From Streptococcus saliviloxodontae (GTDB lineage: Bacteria > Bacillota > Bacilli > Lactobacillales > Streptococcaceae): 53,017 nucleotides of DNA. Below, piece by piece: positions 25,035 to 35,840 of the stretch. The translations under genes were made by a program, and so were the position numbers. The notes under the pieces were generated by a model. That model had not been told where the DNA came from. It ran no database searches and saw nothing but the letters and a program-made list of their open reading frames with translations. Position 1 is the first letter of the stretch. Each line of letters begins with the position of its first letter. Location of the stretch: NCBI RefSeq assembly GCF_016908655.1, contig NZ_JAFBEI010000012.1:1-53017 (forward strand), written 5' to 3'.

Positions 25035-25785
25035 ATTGAACCACTCCATAATCATTTGATTTTTTGATAGCCTTAAAGACAAAATCTTTGGCTTGTCCTA
25101 CGGCTTCTTTCACAGACCCTCCCTTAACTAGGTTACTCGTAATGCTTGAAGCAAAAGTACAACCAGCACCAACATTATTTTCCTCCAAAACAGGGAATTC
25201 AAATAGTTCAAAATCATTACCATCATAGTAGAGATCAATCGCCTTGCTCTTGTCTAAACGGTTACCACCCTTGATAACGACATGCGCTGCTCCAAGGTCA
25301 TAGAGTTTTTGGGCCGCTTGCTTCATGTCGTCGATCGTTCTGATAGCCGTTTGAGCTAATAGCTCTGCTTCTACCAGATTCGGTGTGATGATGGTCACAT
25401 AAGGGAAAAACTTGATCAATTCATCACGCAAAGCAGAAACTTCCACATCGTGGGTTTCTTTGCAGACCAAGACAGGGTCCAAGACGACTGGAATGCCCGT
25501 ATGAGCTTTAACAAACGTCAAGGCCTGTTCAGCCAAATCAACATTAGGCAAAAGACCTAATTTGATGGCAGAAAAAGGAACATCCTTAAGACTTGATAGT
25601 TGATAGGCAAAAACACGAGAGTCTGTCGCAAAAACTTCAAAACCCTTATCGGTCATGGCAGTCAAGCAAGTCACTGCTAGAAAACCATGTTGTTTATTGA
25701 CCGTATAAGTCGCTAAATCAGCGTGTAAACCACCACCACTAAAAATATCGTTGCCTGAAATCGCCAAAACATAATGATCACTCAT
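25021..25785 (-). CDS. pdxK: Pyridoxine kinase / hydroxymethylpyrimidine kinase (ThiD family)
   Basis: Ribokinase-fold kinase of 254 aa that phosphorylates pyridoxal/pyridoxine or HMP. It starts with [22 protein letters not shown] (family AGSDxSGGAGIQAD, with variation), and has [17 protein letters not shown] (about residues 95-111), [10 protein letters not shown] and the catalytic [17 protein letters not shown] (GxGC, Cys-Thr-Phe, near residue 200). In lactobacilli and streptococci this branch is usually annotated pyridoxine kinase. It overlaps truA by 8 nt and the ECF gene by 14 nt, forming one operon. Confidence 0.85.
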   Translation of the reverse strand: MSDHYVLAISGNDIFSGGGLHADLATYTVNKQHGFLAVTCLTAMTDKGFEVFATDSRVFAYQLSSLKDVPFSAIKLGLLPNVDLAEQALTFVKAHTGIPVVLDPVLVCKETHDVEVSALRDELIKFFPYVTIITPNLVEAELLAQTAIRTIDDMKQAAQKLYDLGAAHVVIKGGNRLDKSKAIDLYYDGNDFELFEFPVLEENNVGAGCTFASSITSNLVKGGSVKEAVGQAKDFVFKAIKKSNDYGVVQYEKD

Positions 25786-26524
25786 ACCTAATCTCCTTTA
25801 AATATAACCCATTACCAGCTGCCGTCGGACCCGCCAAGTCTCTATTGCAACTCTCCAAAACGGTCTTAACCTGACTGACTGGCATCCGACCGTTGCCAAT
25901 TTTAAGCAAGGTCCCCACCATATTGCGAACCTGCTTATAAAGAAAACCATTTCCTGAGAAGGTAAAGACCAAAAAGTCCGTCTTATCATCTCGCTCGACC
26001 CTTGCCTCTGTTATGGTTCTGACCTTGTTTTCCACACTTGTCCCAGATGCTGTAAAACCTGTAAAATCGTGCGTCCCAAGCAAATTCACTATCGCTTCCT
26101 GCATCAAAGAAAGGTCAACAGGATAAGGATAATGTGTGGCATAGTGACGCATCATAGGATTTTTAGGACGACCAACATCTACCAAAAACTCATAGGTTTT
26201 GGAATGCTTGTTGTAACGCGCATGAAAATCATCCTCAACAACCTCAATCGCAACAATATCAATATCGTCTGGACACTGTGTATCCAAACCAAAACGCAAC
26301 TTTTCAACATCTCGCTCTTGGGGTAAATCAAAATGAATGACCTGACCGTAGGCATGGACCCCAGCATCCGTACGACCAGCCCCGTGAATGGTAACTGGAT
26401 GCCCACTATTTAATCTCAAAAGAGTTTTTTCAATCTCCTCTTGGACTGTTCGTGCCTGTGGTTGACGCTGGAAACCTGAAAAATCTGTCCCATCATAGGA
26501 AATAATCGCTTTATATCTTGTCAT
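25778..26524 (-). CDS. truA: tRNA pseudouridine synthase A
   Basis: Makes pseudouridine 38-40 in the tRNA anticodon arm. 248 aa from ATG 26524 ([19 protein letters not shown]). The catalytic Asp lies in [15 protein letters not shown], and the RNA-binding segments HYATHYP and [17 protein letters not shown] are present. A start two codons earlier (26530) is possible. There is no Shine-Dalgarno; an extended -10 element (TGCTAAAAT, 26531-26539) places the transcript start on the A of ATG 26524, so a leaderless mRNA is likely. First gene of the truA-pdxK-ECF operon. Confidence 0.95.
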   Translation of the reverse strand: MTRYKAIISYDGTDFSGFQRQPQARTVQEEIEKTLLRLNSGHPVTIHGAGRTDAGVHAYGQVIHFDLPQERDVEKLRFGLDTQCPDDIDIVAIEVVEDDFHARYNKHSKTYEFLVDVGRPKNPMMRHYATHYPYPVDLSLMQEAIVNLLGTHDFTGFTASGTSVENKVRTITEARVERDDKTDFLVFTFSGNGFLYKQVRNMVGTLLKIGNGRMPVSQVKTVLESCNRDLAGPTAAGNGLYLKEIRYE

Positions 26525-26600
26525 GATCATATTTTAGCATTTTCTGAAAGAGCTTTCTAGCCCATCCAACACCATCTGTCCCCATACAGAAAAAACAAAC

Positions 26601-26643
26601 AAAAAAATAGAATGATGGCTAACCTTAAATGAGCTATCATTCT
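26601..26643 (-). terminator. Terminator after dnaJ
   Basis: AGAATGATAGCT pairs with AGCCATCATTCT (one mismatch) around an 11-nt loop, followed by seven T on the minus strand. Confidence 0.85.
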
Positions 26644-26651
26644 ACTGTTCT

Positions 26652-27797
26652 TTAAACTTCTGGATCAAAAGCTTCTTTCATCTTATCAAAGAAACCTTTT
26701 TTCTTAGGATGGATTGGTTGGTCACCACTGGCTTCCGCAAAGGCTTTAAGAGCTGCTCGTTGAGAGTCGTTCAGCTTAGTTGGAGTCACAATGTTAACCT
26801 TAACATGCTGATCACCTTGACCGCCACCACGAAGAGCAGGAGCTCCTTTACCACGAAGACGGAAGGTCTTACCAGTCTGCGTTCCTGCAGGAATGGTCAT
26901 TTCAACATTGCCATGAACCGTTGGTACTTCGACGGTATCACCGAGCGCTGCTTGAACAAAGGAAATGTTCATATTGTAGTAAATGGTTGAACCATTACGT
27001 TCAAACTTATCACTCGGTGCAACGTTGATGATGACAAAGAGATCGCCATATGGACCACCGTTGAATCCAGCTTCCCCTTGACCTTGAAGGCGGATTTGTT
27101 GTCCTGTCTCAACACCTGCCGGGATTTTAACAGAAACCTTGTGGCTTTGATTTTCATGACCTGTGCCGCGACAAGTTGTACACGGGTCTTTAATTTCTTT
27201 ACCTGTACCATGACAGACATCACAGGTCACTTGGCTACGCATGACACCAAGCGGTGTTTGACGATCCACATTGATCACACCTGCACCGTGACAACGTCCA
27301 CAAGTTACAGGACTTGTTCCTGGTTTGGCACCAGAACCTGAACACGTGTTACAAGAAGCTTCGCGGTTATAAGAAACCTCTTTTTCCGTACCAAAGATAG
27401 CCTCCTCAAATTTGAGGTTAATGCGATACTGGAGGTCGTCTCCTTGACGAGGAGCGTTGGGATTGCGACTAGCACCTCCACCACCAAAGAATGATGAGAA
27501 GATGTCTTCAAAACCACCAAAGCCAGCTCCATCAAAACCTCCGAAGCCTCCTGCTCCGCCACCAAAGCCACCATTAGCTCCAGCTGGACCAAATTGGTCA
27601 TAAGAAGCACGTTTTTGCTCATCACCTAAGGTTTCATAGGCTTCTTGAACATCCTTGTACTTTTGTTCTGCACCAGCCTCCTTGTTGATGTCTGGATGGT
27701 ATTTTTTTGACATCTTACGGTAGGCTTTTTTAATGTCGTCTTGACTGGCGTCCTTTGACACCCCAAGACGATCGTAAAATTCTGTATTGTTCATCAT
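26652..27797 (-). CDS. dnaJ: Chaperone DnaJ (Hsp40)
   Basis: Co-chaperone that stimulates the DnaK ATPase. 381 aa with the full type I layout: J-domain with HPD (SKKYHPDIN, residues about 32-40), a Gly/Phe-rich linker (about 75-110), a zinc domain with four CxxCxGxG repeats ([32 protein letters not shown]), and the C-terminal substrate domain. Start at 27797 or the adjacent ATG 27794; AAGG lies upstream. Last gene of the heat-shock operon. Confidence 0.97.
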   Translation of the reverse strand: MMNNTEFYDRLGVSKDASQDDIKKAYRKMSKKYHPDINKEAGAEQKYKDVQEAYETLGDEQKRASYDQFGPAGANGGFGGGAGGFGGFDGAGFGGFEDIFSSFFGGGGASRNPNAPRQGDDLQYRINLKFEEAIFGTEKEVSYNREASCNTCSGSGAKPGTSPVTCGRCHGAGVINVDRQTPLGVMRSQVTCDVCHGTGKEIKDPCTTCRGTGHENQSHKVSVKIPAGVETGQQIRLQGQGEAGFNGGPYGDLFVIINVAPSDKFERNGSTIYYNMNISFVQAALGDTVEVPTVHGNVEMTIPAGTQTGKTFRLRGKGAPALRGGGQGDQHVKVNIVTPTKLNDSQRAALKAFAEASGDQPIHPKKKGFFDKMKEAFDPEV

Positions 27798-27823
27798 TTA
27801 ATACCTTAGTTTTTTATTTTTAT

Positions 27824-27950
27824 GGTTTCCTTAAGTGGTGGGGTCGCAAGCGACCGCCTTTGGCGTTCCATTGCTAATAAGCAAGCCTAAGGTCTTGCTT
27901 ATTCCCCCGACTAATGGCAAGCCATTAGTCTTTTCACCACGGCGGAAACC
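27824..27950 (-). other. Multi-branched inverted-repeat structure between dnaK and dnaJ
   Basis: Two closing helices (GGTTTCC 27824-27830 with GGAAACC 27944-27950; GTGGTG 27835-27840 with CACCAC 27935-27940) enclose four hairpins: GGTCG/CGACC, CGCC/GGCG (27855-27865), AATAAGCAAG/CTTGCTTATT (27876-27903) and GACTAATGGC-AA-GCCATTAGTC (27909-27930). The 375-nt gap 27798-28172 has further hairpins (GGTGACC/GGGTCACC near 27960-27977, CAGAGG/CCTCTG near 28000-28020). No gene is credible here. It could be a processing site, a regulatory RNA or a small mobile repeat. Confidence 0.7.
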
Positions 27951-28151
27951 ATTTGCCTTGGTGACCTAGGGTCACCTCTTTATTATTTAGCCAAAAACAG
28001 AGGCTGGGTTGCAACCTCTGCGTTTGAGTTTTATTTACTAGTTCGAAGAGTGAGTAGTCCTTCTTAACTTGCAGAGCTTTCCAGTTTTTAAGCTCGGGAT
28101 AAAAGGGCTCCCCGAACGATCTACTCATTCCTTGTTTCTGGCTCGTAGGCT

Positions 28152-28172
28152 AAAATAGTCCACAGGACTATT

Positions 28173-28174
<2 letters not shown>
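28152..28174 (-). terminator. Hairpin overlapping the dnaK stop (partial terminator or processing site)
   Basis: AAAATAGTCC-ACA-GGACTATTTT is a perfect 10-bp stem with a 3-nt loop that includes the dnaK stop codon. Only four T follow within the stem, so termination is probably weak and could set the dnaK:dnaJ ratio. Confidence 0.6.
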
Positions 28175-30050
<1,876 letters not shown>

Positions 30051-30136
30051 CTAATGTCATCGGCAGTCCACCTTTTTTAAGTTCTCTGTTCGGGTTCAAT
30101 TCCTTTCAAATTTTAAAGTAATTTTTTATTTTTAGA

Positions 30137-30269
30137 ATACTCTTCTTAAGTGACACGGACGTTAGCAGCTTCCTACGGAATCTCATAACTAACATTTGAA
30201 CCCAAGGTCTCAAATGTTCCGAGTCATCAAACACTGGTGTTTGATGACGGTTGCCACAGCGAAGAGTAT
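30137..30269 (-). other. Multi-branched inverted-repeat structure between grpE and dnaK
   Basis: A 9-bp closing helix (ATACTCTTC 30137-30145 with GAAGAGTAT 30261-30269) encloses AACATTTGA/TCAAATGTT (30191-30218) and a perfect 12-bp stem with a 2-nt loop, GTCATCAAACAC-TG-GTGTTTGATGAC (30223-30248). The whole gap 29991-30451 also has GACAT/ATGTC and GGGAGT/ACTCCC pairs. No gene is credible in it and no CIRCE or clear promoter is seen. The layout parallels 27824-27950. Confidence 0.65.
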
Positions 30270-30451
30270 CAGGTAAAGGCTCACTTCGTTCGCTTCCTAG
30301 CTGTTGCTAGAAACAGTTGAAGATTTTGCCTTTTTTCTGTTCGTTGATTAGTAGCCGACTAGATGATGAAATACTAGTCAACCTGTGGGAGTTTACCAAA
30401 TTATAGACTTCAGACTCCCAACCTAGTTTTCTGACATTTCGGTCACGCTGT

Positions 30452-30976
30452 TTAAGCGTAAACGACCACCATTGCTGGGCGTAGGATACGGTCGTGCAAC
30501 TTGTAGCCTTTTTGGAAGACTTGTGCAATGCTGTCTGCTGGGTGCTCATCGTCTGCTGGCATAGTTTGGATAGCCATATGCAAGTTGTGGTCAAAGTCAC
30601 CATCAGCAGCGATTTCTTCGATACCCTCTTCTTTCAATGCATGAATGAGGCTTTCTTGAACCATTTCAAGCCCTTTTTTAACATCGTCTGTCAAACCTTC
30701 GACAGCAAGCGCACGTTCAAGATTGTCAAGACTTGGCAAGATTGCTTTAGCCAAATCCTGTGAACGATAACATTGCAAGTTTTGACGTTCTTCATTAGCA
30801 CGGCGTTGAATATTTTGCATTTCAGCATGTGCGCGCAAGTATTTGTTTTCAAACTCGTCGGCACGCTCATTTGCCAATTCTAATTCTGATTTCTCAGCTG
30901 CCTCAGTCGTTTCTTCTACTTCTTCAGTAGCCTCCACTTCCTCAACAACTTCTTCATTTTTAATATCTTCTGACAA
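30452..30976 (-). CDS. grpE: Nucleotide exchange factor GrpE
   Basis: Releases ADP from DnaK. 174 aa: an acidic disordered start (residues 1-35), a long coiled-coil helix ([34 protein letters not shown]) and the C-terminal beta-wing with [33 protein letters not shown]. The start is TTG with AGAGGTG five nucleotides upstream. It follows hrcA by 20 nt. Confidence 0.96.
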   Translation of the reverse strand: MSEDIKNEEVVEEVEATEEVEETTEAAEKSELELANERADEFENKYLRAHAEMQNIQRRANEERQNLQCYRSQDLAKAILPSLDNLERALAVEGLTDDVKKGLEMVQESLIHALKEEGIEEIAADGDFDHNLHMAIQTMPADDEHPADSIAQVFQKGYKLHDRILRPAMVVVYA

Positions 30977-30996
30977 GAGGACACCTCTTTCTACTT

Positions 30997-32031
30997 TTAA
31001 TTTACTTCATAATGGTTGCTATTCAAATAGCGATAATAGTCAGTTAACTTCATAACCATGACTCGACTGATGACATTGATCAAGCTCATCATGCGACGGT
31101 AATCCATCTCGATAGGACCAATCAAACTCATCATGGCTAAGCCTCGGTAGGGAATCAAAAATTTCTGACTGATGACCGTACAGTCGCTCAGCGCCTCTTC
31201 CTGACTTTCACCGACACTAACCTGCACCATTTCTTCTGGAGAGATAGCAGAGCGCAAAGCCAGTGCCACACCTTGGTCATTATCCAAAAACTGGTAGGTC
31301 GCAAGGTCTGCATAGGTCAGCGAAGCTACTTTTCCTTCAATAAAGACCAATTCCTTAAAGAGCTGAGAAAAGATGTAATCAAAGAGATCCAAGACATTGT
31401 CCGTCGTTTTAAAATACTTCTGAACAATCTGAGGAATCTCGGTTCTCAACCTGTAATGAATTTCCAGAACCGTCTTATCGAGCAGACGCTCCGACACCAA
31501 AGACTTCAATATCATCAAATCTCTGGCCAAGAAATTCTTAGGAATGGCAAATTGAACGGTCACTGATTTGGACTCGTCTAAACTTAAGACAGCTAAGGCA
31601 TCGTGACTGGAGAGTTGCACAATATCAAAACCTGTCAAGCGTTGACTGGTCGGCTCAACATCTTGAACAACAGCCGTATAGCCTGTCATCTGCGCCAGCA
31701 ATTTCGCTGCTGCATCTAAGATATCCTCTAGCTTGAAAGCTTCAAAATCGAAAGCCTTGACCACCTGATAGACGTCCTGTTCATCGATACTATCAAGGCT
31801 AAGCGAATGACGGACAAAATACTGAAATCCTGCCCGACTAGGCAAACGACCGCTAGACGTATGGGCTTTTTCAAGATAACCCAATTTTTCAAGTTTTGCC
31901 ATATCATTTCGGATAGTCGCCGAACTTGAGGCAATACTTTCTTGAAGAGCTTTTGAACCGACGGGTTCATGCGTCTGTGTGAACATCTCAACAATCAAAT
32001 TCAAGATGTCGCTTTGACGTTGTGTGATCAT
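30997..32031 (-). CDS. hrcA: Heat-inducible transcription repressor HrcA
   Basis: Binds CIRCE operators and represses class I heat-shock genes; its folding depends on GroEL. 344 aa from ATG 32031 ([20 protein letters not shown]), with a winged-helix DNA-binding domain ([26 protein letters not shown] segments) and a C-terminal GAF-like domain ending in [32 protein letters not shown] precedes the ATG. The longer frame to 32061 runs into the CIRCE operator and is rejected. First gene of the operon and autoregulated. Confidence 0.96.
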   Translation of the reverse strand: MITQRQSDILNLIVEMFTQTHEPVGSKALQESIASSSATIRNDMAKLEKLGYLEKAHTSSGRLPSRAGFQYFVRHSLSLDSIDEQDVYQVVKAFDFEAFKLEDILDAAAKLLAQMTGYTAVVQDVEPTSQRLTGFDIVQLSSHDALAVLSLDESKSVTVQFAIPKNFLARDLMILKSLVSERLLDKTVLEIHYRLRTEIPQIVQKYFKTTDNVLDLFDYIFSQLFKELVFIEGKVASLTYADLATYQFLDNDQGVALALRSAISPEEMVQVSVGESQEEALSDCTVISQKFLIPYRGLAMMSLIGPIEMDYRRMMSLINVISRVMVMKLTDYYRYLNSNHYEVN

Positions 32032-32054
32032 TGAAATCTCACCTCCGCTTCCAG

Positions 32055-32081
32055 TTAGCACTCTTTAACTCCGACTGCTAA
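32055..32081. promoter_or_regulatory. CIRCE operator 1 (HrcA site, in the transcribed leader)
   Basis: TTAGCACTC, 9 nt, GACTGCTAA: one mismatch from the perfect CIRCE. It overlaps the predicted transcript start of hrcA. Confidence 0.93.
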
Positions 32082-32092
32082 CTTATGATTCT

Positions 32093-32120
32093 ATTATACT
32101 CCTTTTTTCCCTTCTGTCAA
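32093..32120 (-). promoter_or_regulatory. Promoter of the hrcA-grpE-dnaK-dnaJ operon
   Basis: TTGACA and TATAAT are separated by 16 nt, sandwiched between two CIRCE operators. Confidence 0.92.
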
Positions 32121-32125
32121 CAAAA

Positions 32126-32152
32126 TTAGCACTCTTTTTACAAGAGTGCTAA
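32126..32152. promoter_or_regulatory. CIRCE operator 2 (perfect, upstream of -35)
   Basis: TTAGCACTC, 9 nt, GAGTGCTAA: an exact match to the CIRCE consensus, immediately upstream of the -35 element. Confidence 0.96.
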
Positions 32153-32168
32153 AAATACATCTTAAGAC

Positions 32169-32732
32169 CTAGAGAGAGTACTTCTTTTTCAAATCCCTAA
32201 ACTGTTTCAAATAATACAGACACCATACCAGACCCTCTAAAAAGATTAGTCCCCAAAACAACCAAAACCCAATAGAACGTTTCGGTGCTCCATCAAAAAA
32301 GTAAGTAAAGGTCTGTGTTATCGGAAGCAGTAGAGGTATTAGTGGGAAGGCTAGTCGTCGCTGCAAGAGTAATTTTTCAAAAGCGTAACGGCTGTGACTA
32401 TCACTATATAATTCTAACTCATCTAAACTAGCCACACCTTCAGCAGATTTTTTAAACAAGACAACTCCTTGATAATCAAGAGGTACCAATTGCCAACCAG
32501 CATCTCGGTAGGTTTGCACATAGGATTTGTTCAAATCCATATAGGCTTGTTTTTGAAGGTCAAACCGATAAACCACATCTTCTGGCTGGCAGGGTTCAAA
32601 AGTCAACTTGCCCATCATGGTAATTGTCTTCAAGGCATAGCCTGCTTGATGCATATGACGTAGATAGTCTTCTATCGCCTGTAAATGATGAAAACTAAAA
32701 CGTTTATAATTCTTCATAGTAGAAGTCCTCAC
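32169..32732 (-). CDS. DUF2812 domain membrane protein
   Basis: 187 aa. The N-terminal DUF2812 region (KRFSFHHLQAIEDYLRHMHQ, FEPCQPEDVVYRFD, YRDAGWQLV; residues about 9-110) is followed by two C-terminal membrane helices (FPLIPLLLPITQTFTYFF and GFWLFWGLIFLEGLVWCLYYL). DUF2812 genes almost always sit behind a PadR regulator, as here, and their role is unknown. GTG 32732 overlaps the stop of the preceding frame (GTGA), which supports this start; ATG 32717 is the alternative. Confidence 0.8.
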   Translation of the reverse strand: MRTSTMKNYKRFSFHHLQAIEDYLRHMHQAGYALKTITMMGKLTFEPCQPEDVVYRFDLQKQAYMDLNKSYVQTYRDAGWQLVPLDYQGVVLFKKSAEGVASLDELELYSDSHSRYAFEKLLLQRRLAFPLIPLLLPITQTFTYFFDGAPKRSIGFWLFWGLIFLEGLVWCLYYLKQFRDLKKKYSL

Positions 32733-33228
32733 TTCCTATACTTGTTCCTCAAGACATAAAAACGGTAAGCACAATAAGTTAATATAGGAAGATACACGAC
32801 AGATATCCCTAAGAAAAAGCTAGGGTGTGACCTTAATAGTAAGGTTGACGATATCACATATAAAAAGAAAGCAGTCAGATATCGACTTTTAAAGATACGC
32901 TTGACCATCTCATACTGACTCTCTGAATCACTATAAATACTAACGTCAACATCTTGCTTCGATTGGCGAAAAATTGAAAAATAATTGCAATCTGCGACAT
33001 GCTCCCAGCCATAATCTTCAAATAACTGAGATAATCGTCTCCCTTTTTCTCTCATCTGAAATCAAGCTGATATACCACATCCTCGGGCGGACAAGATTCA
33101 AAGTGGAAAAAACACCCCGCCATTAGCTTAACAAATTTCCACCCTGACTGATGCATCCTTCTCAGATAAGCTGTTTCTTCTTCAAAATCTGTAATCCAGA
33201 AAATTTTAACTTCTGTTTTCGTTACCAT
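32729..33228 (-). pseudogene. DUF2812 gene split by a frameshift
   Basis: Frame one (ATG 33228, with GGGAGA ahead) encodes the DUF2812 N-terminus up to PPEDVVYQLDFR and stops. Frame two opens at an ATG overlapping that stop (ATGA, 33052-33055) and continues with MREKGRRLSQLFEDYGWEHV, then a two-helix membrane end. Aligned with the neighbouring intact DUF2812 protein, the two pieces form one continuous protein missing a single base near 33056. It is either a recent pseudogene or a coupled two-piece product through ATGA re-initiation. Confidence 0.75.
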
Positions 33229-33541
33229 AACGTTCTCCCTTACTATTTCGATACAGCCGTTCAATGCGTGCCAATTCCAAGTCTAACACCTCTCTACCAA
33301 GAGCTGTTAGCCGATAAAGCTTACGCTTACCTTCTTCACCGACCAGAACAATCAAGCCATCTTTTTCCATCTTTGATAAAGTTCCATACATGGTCCCAGG
33401 ACTGATAACAACCTGTCCAGCCGTCAATTCTTTGGTTACCTGGGTAATATCATAACCATGCCTTTCCTCCTGCAAAGCAAATAGAATATAAAAAGCAGAC
33501 TCCGTCATAGGAACGTAAACACGTTCTATTTTTTTATCCAT
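33206..33541 (-). CDS. PadR family transcriptional regulator
   Basis: 111-aa winged-helix repressor: YVPMTESAFYILFALQEERH, GYDITQVTKE, the recognition region SPGTMYGTLSKMEKDGLI and a wing with GKRKLYRLTALGREVL, followed by a short dimerization helix. It heads the PadR-DUF2812-DUF2812 unit, which it probably represses itself. It overlaps the next gene by 23 nt. Palindromes in its promoter are likely operators. Confidence 0.93.
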   Translation of the reverse strand: MDKKIERVYVPMTESAFYILFALQEERHGYDITQVTKELTAGQVVISPGTMYGTLSKMEKDGLIVLVGEEGKRKLYRLTALGREVLDLELARIERLYRNSKGERYGNENRS

Positions 33542-33567
33542 ATAAGCTCCTTTTATATCGTACTTCG

Positions 33568-33596
33568 TTATATCTTAGTTCGATATAAAAATATCG
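33568..33596. promoter_or_regulatory. Overlapping palindromes, putative PadR operator
   Basis: TTATATC-N7-GATATAA (33568-33588) overlaps CGATAT-AAAA-ATATCG (33581-33596). Both lie in the padR promoter region, 27-55 nt upstream of the start, in a run of TATA-like sequence. Confidence 0.6.
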
Positions 33597-33643
33597 CACC
33601 TCGATAGTTTTGTCAATAGCAAAACTAAGATTTTTACGACAAC

Positions 33644-33677
33644 AAAAAAGACAAGCCAATCGTAGAAAAACTTGTCT
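33644..33677 (-). terminator. Terminator of the histidine phosphatase-ldcB-GH73 operon
   Basis: AGACAAG pairs with CTTGTCT around a 15-nt loop and is followed by six T on the minus strand, 55 nt after the GH73 stop. Confidence 0.75.
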
Positions 33678-33732
33678 CCTTTTATCATTTAGTTATCATA
33701 TAAAGCCCATAACCAACAAGCAGTAAATTTCC

Positions 33733-34320
33733 TTAGCGATTGTAGTCAACTAGATTATAGGTTTCGATAATCTTTTTTAACTTCTTACTATAATTGGTAT
33801 CGCTAGTATAGTTATATTTCTGAAAAGCCTCGATGGCTGTTTGGTAATTATCCGCTGTCGCCACGGCCTTATAAAGGCCAGAGCGGCTCAGCTTTCCATC
33901 TTTAAGCTGGAGCATGTAATCATTTAAAGAACTCTCCCAATCAACATAGACACGAAATTGACTTTTTAGGCTCAGTTGTTTCGTTCCAATGTACTCCTGA
34001 CGTGTCATCTTGACTGAGCGCTGACCTGCCTCAGCTTTAACCGCCATCAGATTATGATATCTAACAGCTAGTAAATCTGTCCCGTAATCAGACTCTAGAG
34101 CAGCTTGGGCAAGTATAACAGACGTCTTGACACCATAGCTATCAGATAAACGCTGTACTTGAGGCGCTACTAGTTTGAAAAAAGCACTGTGGTCATAGGA
34201 TGTCTTGACGCCCTCTTTGGCATTAGGAACTGACCCTCGAATCATTAAGGGGACGATCAAAAACAAACCAAAGACTGCTAGCAGTCCTCCAAAAACTTGC
34301 CATTTTAATTTGCGCCTCAC
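33733..34320 (-). CDS. GH73-type glucosaminidase (FlgJ/LytG-like autolysin)
   Basis: Cleaves peptidoglycan glycan strands. 195 aa with an N-terminal membrane anchor or signal (VFGGLLAVFGLFLIVPLMI, residues about 9-27) and a GH73 domain: VILAQAALESDYGTD holds the catalytic Glu (about residue 77), then YHNLMAVKA, YVDWESSLNDYMLQL and YNYTSDTNYSKKL. The start is GTG in GTGA, overlapping the ldcB stop, so it is co-translated with the carboxypeptidase. No cell-wall-binding domain. Confidence 0.88.
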   Translation of the reverse strand: MRRKLKWQVFGGLLAVFGLFLIVPLMIRGSVPNAKEGVKTSYDHSAFFKLVAPQVQRLSDSYGVKTSVILAQAALESDYGTDLLAVRYHNLMAVKAEAGQRSVKMTRQEYIGTKQLSLKSQFRVYVDWESSLNDYMLQLKDGKLSRSGLYKAVATADNYQTAIEAFQKYNYTSDTNYSKKLKKIIETYNLVDYNR

Positions 34321-35069
34321 TGGCCATTCTCCTTTAATTTTGTGATGTATTCCTCTAAGGTCAAGTTATGTTTTGTCATGTAGGCAGCAGACTCCTTGCC
34401 AACATAGCGGAAGTGCCAATCTTCATAATCAACACCTGTCGAACTTGATTTTCCTTCTGGAAAACGTAGAACAAAACCATATTGCGGTGCTATTTCAACC
34501 AACTGTGAAACCACCGTCGGATCTGATTCGTTCAAACTATCAACAGTGGACATATCAATCGCTAAACCCGTCTGATGCTCACTAGCTCCCGCAGGCTGCG
34601 AGTAGGTTTTAACCTTTGTCTCAGCTTCTTCTTGTGTCAGACTTGGGTCTTCAGCCATTTCTTGGTCAACATAAGATTGAAACAATTCCTTTTGATAGTC
34701 AACACTACGATAACCCGAAATCAAATGTTCAGAAGCATCAATTGCCTGTGCTGCTGCCAAAAACTCCTGTACTGCAGTCTCAATACGCGCATCCACTGAA
34801 ATCCCATTAACCTCTGCTAGGCTAGGTGACAACTCCTCTGTAACATGATCACGATTAACTAATCTCAATTGCCAGTCATCTGACGATACCTTTGGCAGAT
34901 CAGAGCTAGAGGATGACTGACTACTTGTCGATACCTTTGAGCTACTGGTTTGACTTGCAGTCTGTGATTTATCGCCTTTTAAGTGAGAGGATACTACCAA
35001 AGCAACCAAACACACTAAAAACGCAAACAAGATAACAATTATCCCTTTTACACTAAGCTTTTTTCTCAT
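34317..35069 (-). CDS. ldcB: D-Ala-D-Ala/L,D-carboxypeptidase, VanY/LdcB family
   Basis: Trims peptidoglycan stem peptides outside the cell. 250 aa: an N-terminal membrane anchor (GIIVILFAFLVCLVALVV, residues about 9-26; a Cys is present but no proper lipobox), a Ser/Thr/Gln-rich linker (about 33-60), then the zinc peptidase domain with HLISGYRSVDYQ, EHQTGLAIDMS (His, Asp ligands) and EDWHFRYVG (His ligand). It overlaps the histidine phosphatase gene by 17 nt and the GH73 gene by 4 nt, making a compact wall-remodelling operon. Confidence 0.9.
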   Translation of the reverse strand: MRKKLSVKGIIVILFAFLVCLVALVVSSHLKGDKSQTASQTSSSKVSTSSQSSSSSDLPKVSSDDWQLRLVNRDHVTEELSPSLAEVNGISVDARIETAVQEFLAAAQAIDASEHLISGYRSVDYQKELFQSYVDQEMAEDPSLTQEEAETKVKTYSQPAGASEHQTGLAIDMSTVDSLNESDPTVVSQLVEIAPQYGFVLRFPEGKSSSTGVDYEDWHFRYVGKESAAYMTKHNLTLEEYITKLKENGQ

Positions 35070-35757
35070 TTTGAATGTCTTTTCTCCCTATTTCACGATA
35101 AGAGAGGTCCGCAATCGTTTCAATTGCAAAACGCCCTTCTTTATAGCTCACCACAGTGACACTACCATTTTCAATAAACTGTTTTGGACAGCTATGATCA
35201 ATCAACCACAACAATGTACCAATAGTCATCCCGTGACTGACAACAAGAGCATTTCCGCCACCACTAGCCTCTATTGACTTAGCAATTGCCTCAAAACCAT
35301 CAAAGATACGCTTGCTAAGAACATCCCATGGTTCTGCCCAACCTGCAGTATCCACTTCAACGATACTCTCTGCAATCTCTTGCCAAGAAACGTCTTGTAG
35401 CGTACGCCCATTTTTAAAAGCTTCCGTTCGCGGTAGGACACCATTGAACAATTCACCGTCGTAACCGCCGTCTAGACTACCAAAACACCACTCACGTAAA
35501 CGCTTATCTCTCTGGTAAGAAATCCCTTGATAACCTGTTTCACGTAAAACAATATCCATGGTTTGAATGGTCCGACCAGAATCGCTAGAAAAAGCAGCCT
35601 TAAACGGAACCCCTGCTAGACGAAGCCCAACACCCAACTCACGAATTCCCTCTTCACCTTGAGCAGTCAGCGGGGTGTCTGACCAACCTTGAGCTCGACC
35701 AATCGTATTGAACATCGTTTTGCCATGACGTACGACATATAGTTTTGTTTCACTCAT
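35053..35757 (-). CDS. Histidine phosphatase family protein (phosphoglycerate mutase-like)
   Basis: 234 aa with the catalytic RHG motif at YVVRHGKTMFN (residues about 7-17), a second Arg in FSSDSGRTIQT, acid Glu in KRLREWCFGSLDG and the second His in VVSHGMTIG (about 173-181). The family includes true phosphoglycerate mutases and broad phosphatases; lack of the mutase-specific sequence and linkage to wall hydrolases favour a phosphatase. Substrate unknown. Cytosolic. Confidence 0.88.
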   Translation of the reverse strand: MSETKLYVVRHGKTMFNTIGRAQGWSDTPLTAQGEEGIRELGVGLRLAGVPFKAAFSSDSGRTIQTMDIVLRETGYQGISYQRDKRLREWCFGSLDGGYDGELFNGVLPRTEAFKNGRTLQDVSWQEIAESIVEVDTAGWAEPWDVLSKRIFDGFEAIAKSIEASGGGNALVVSHGMTIGTLLWLIDHSCPKQFIENGSVTVVSYKEGRFAIETIADLSYREIGRKDIQNEKKA

Positions 35758-35801
35758 CAGTATCCCTCCAAAACAGTCTTATATCTCTTCTATTATAACA
35801 G

Positions 35802-35831
35802 AAAAAAAAGTTGAACCTTTCGATTCAACTT
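35802..35831 (-). terminator. Terminator after the UPF0210 gene
   Basis: AAGTTGAA pairs with TTCAACTT around an 8-nt loop and is followed by eight T on the minus strand. Confidence 0.85.
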
Positions 35832-35840
35832 CCTGATTCT

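Noticed and set aside
26652..27625. Additional open frames on both strands within dnaJ
   Set aside because: They arise from the Gly- and Cys-rich codon pattern of dnaJ; no start signals.
27934..28128. Minus-strand 64-codon open frame between dnaK and dnaJ
   Set aside because: It lies within hairpin-rich sequence, with no ribosome-binding site or protein-like composition.
30307..30603. Open frame overlapping the grpE end
   Set aside because: It is in a different frame from the clear grpE gene and has no family features.
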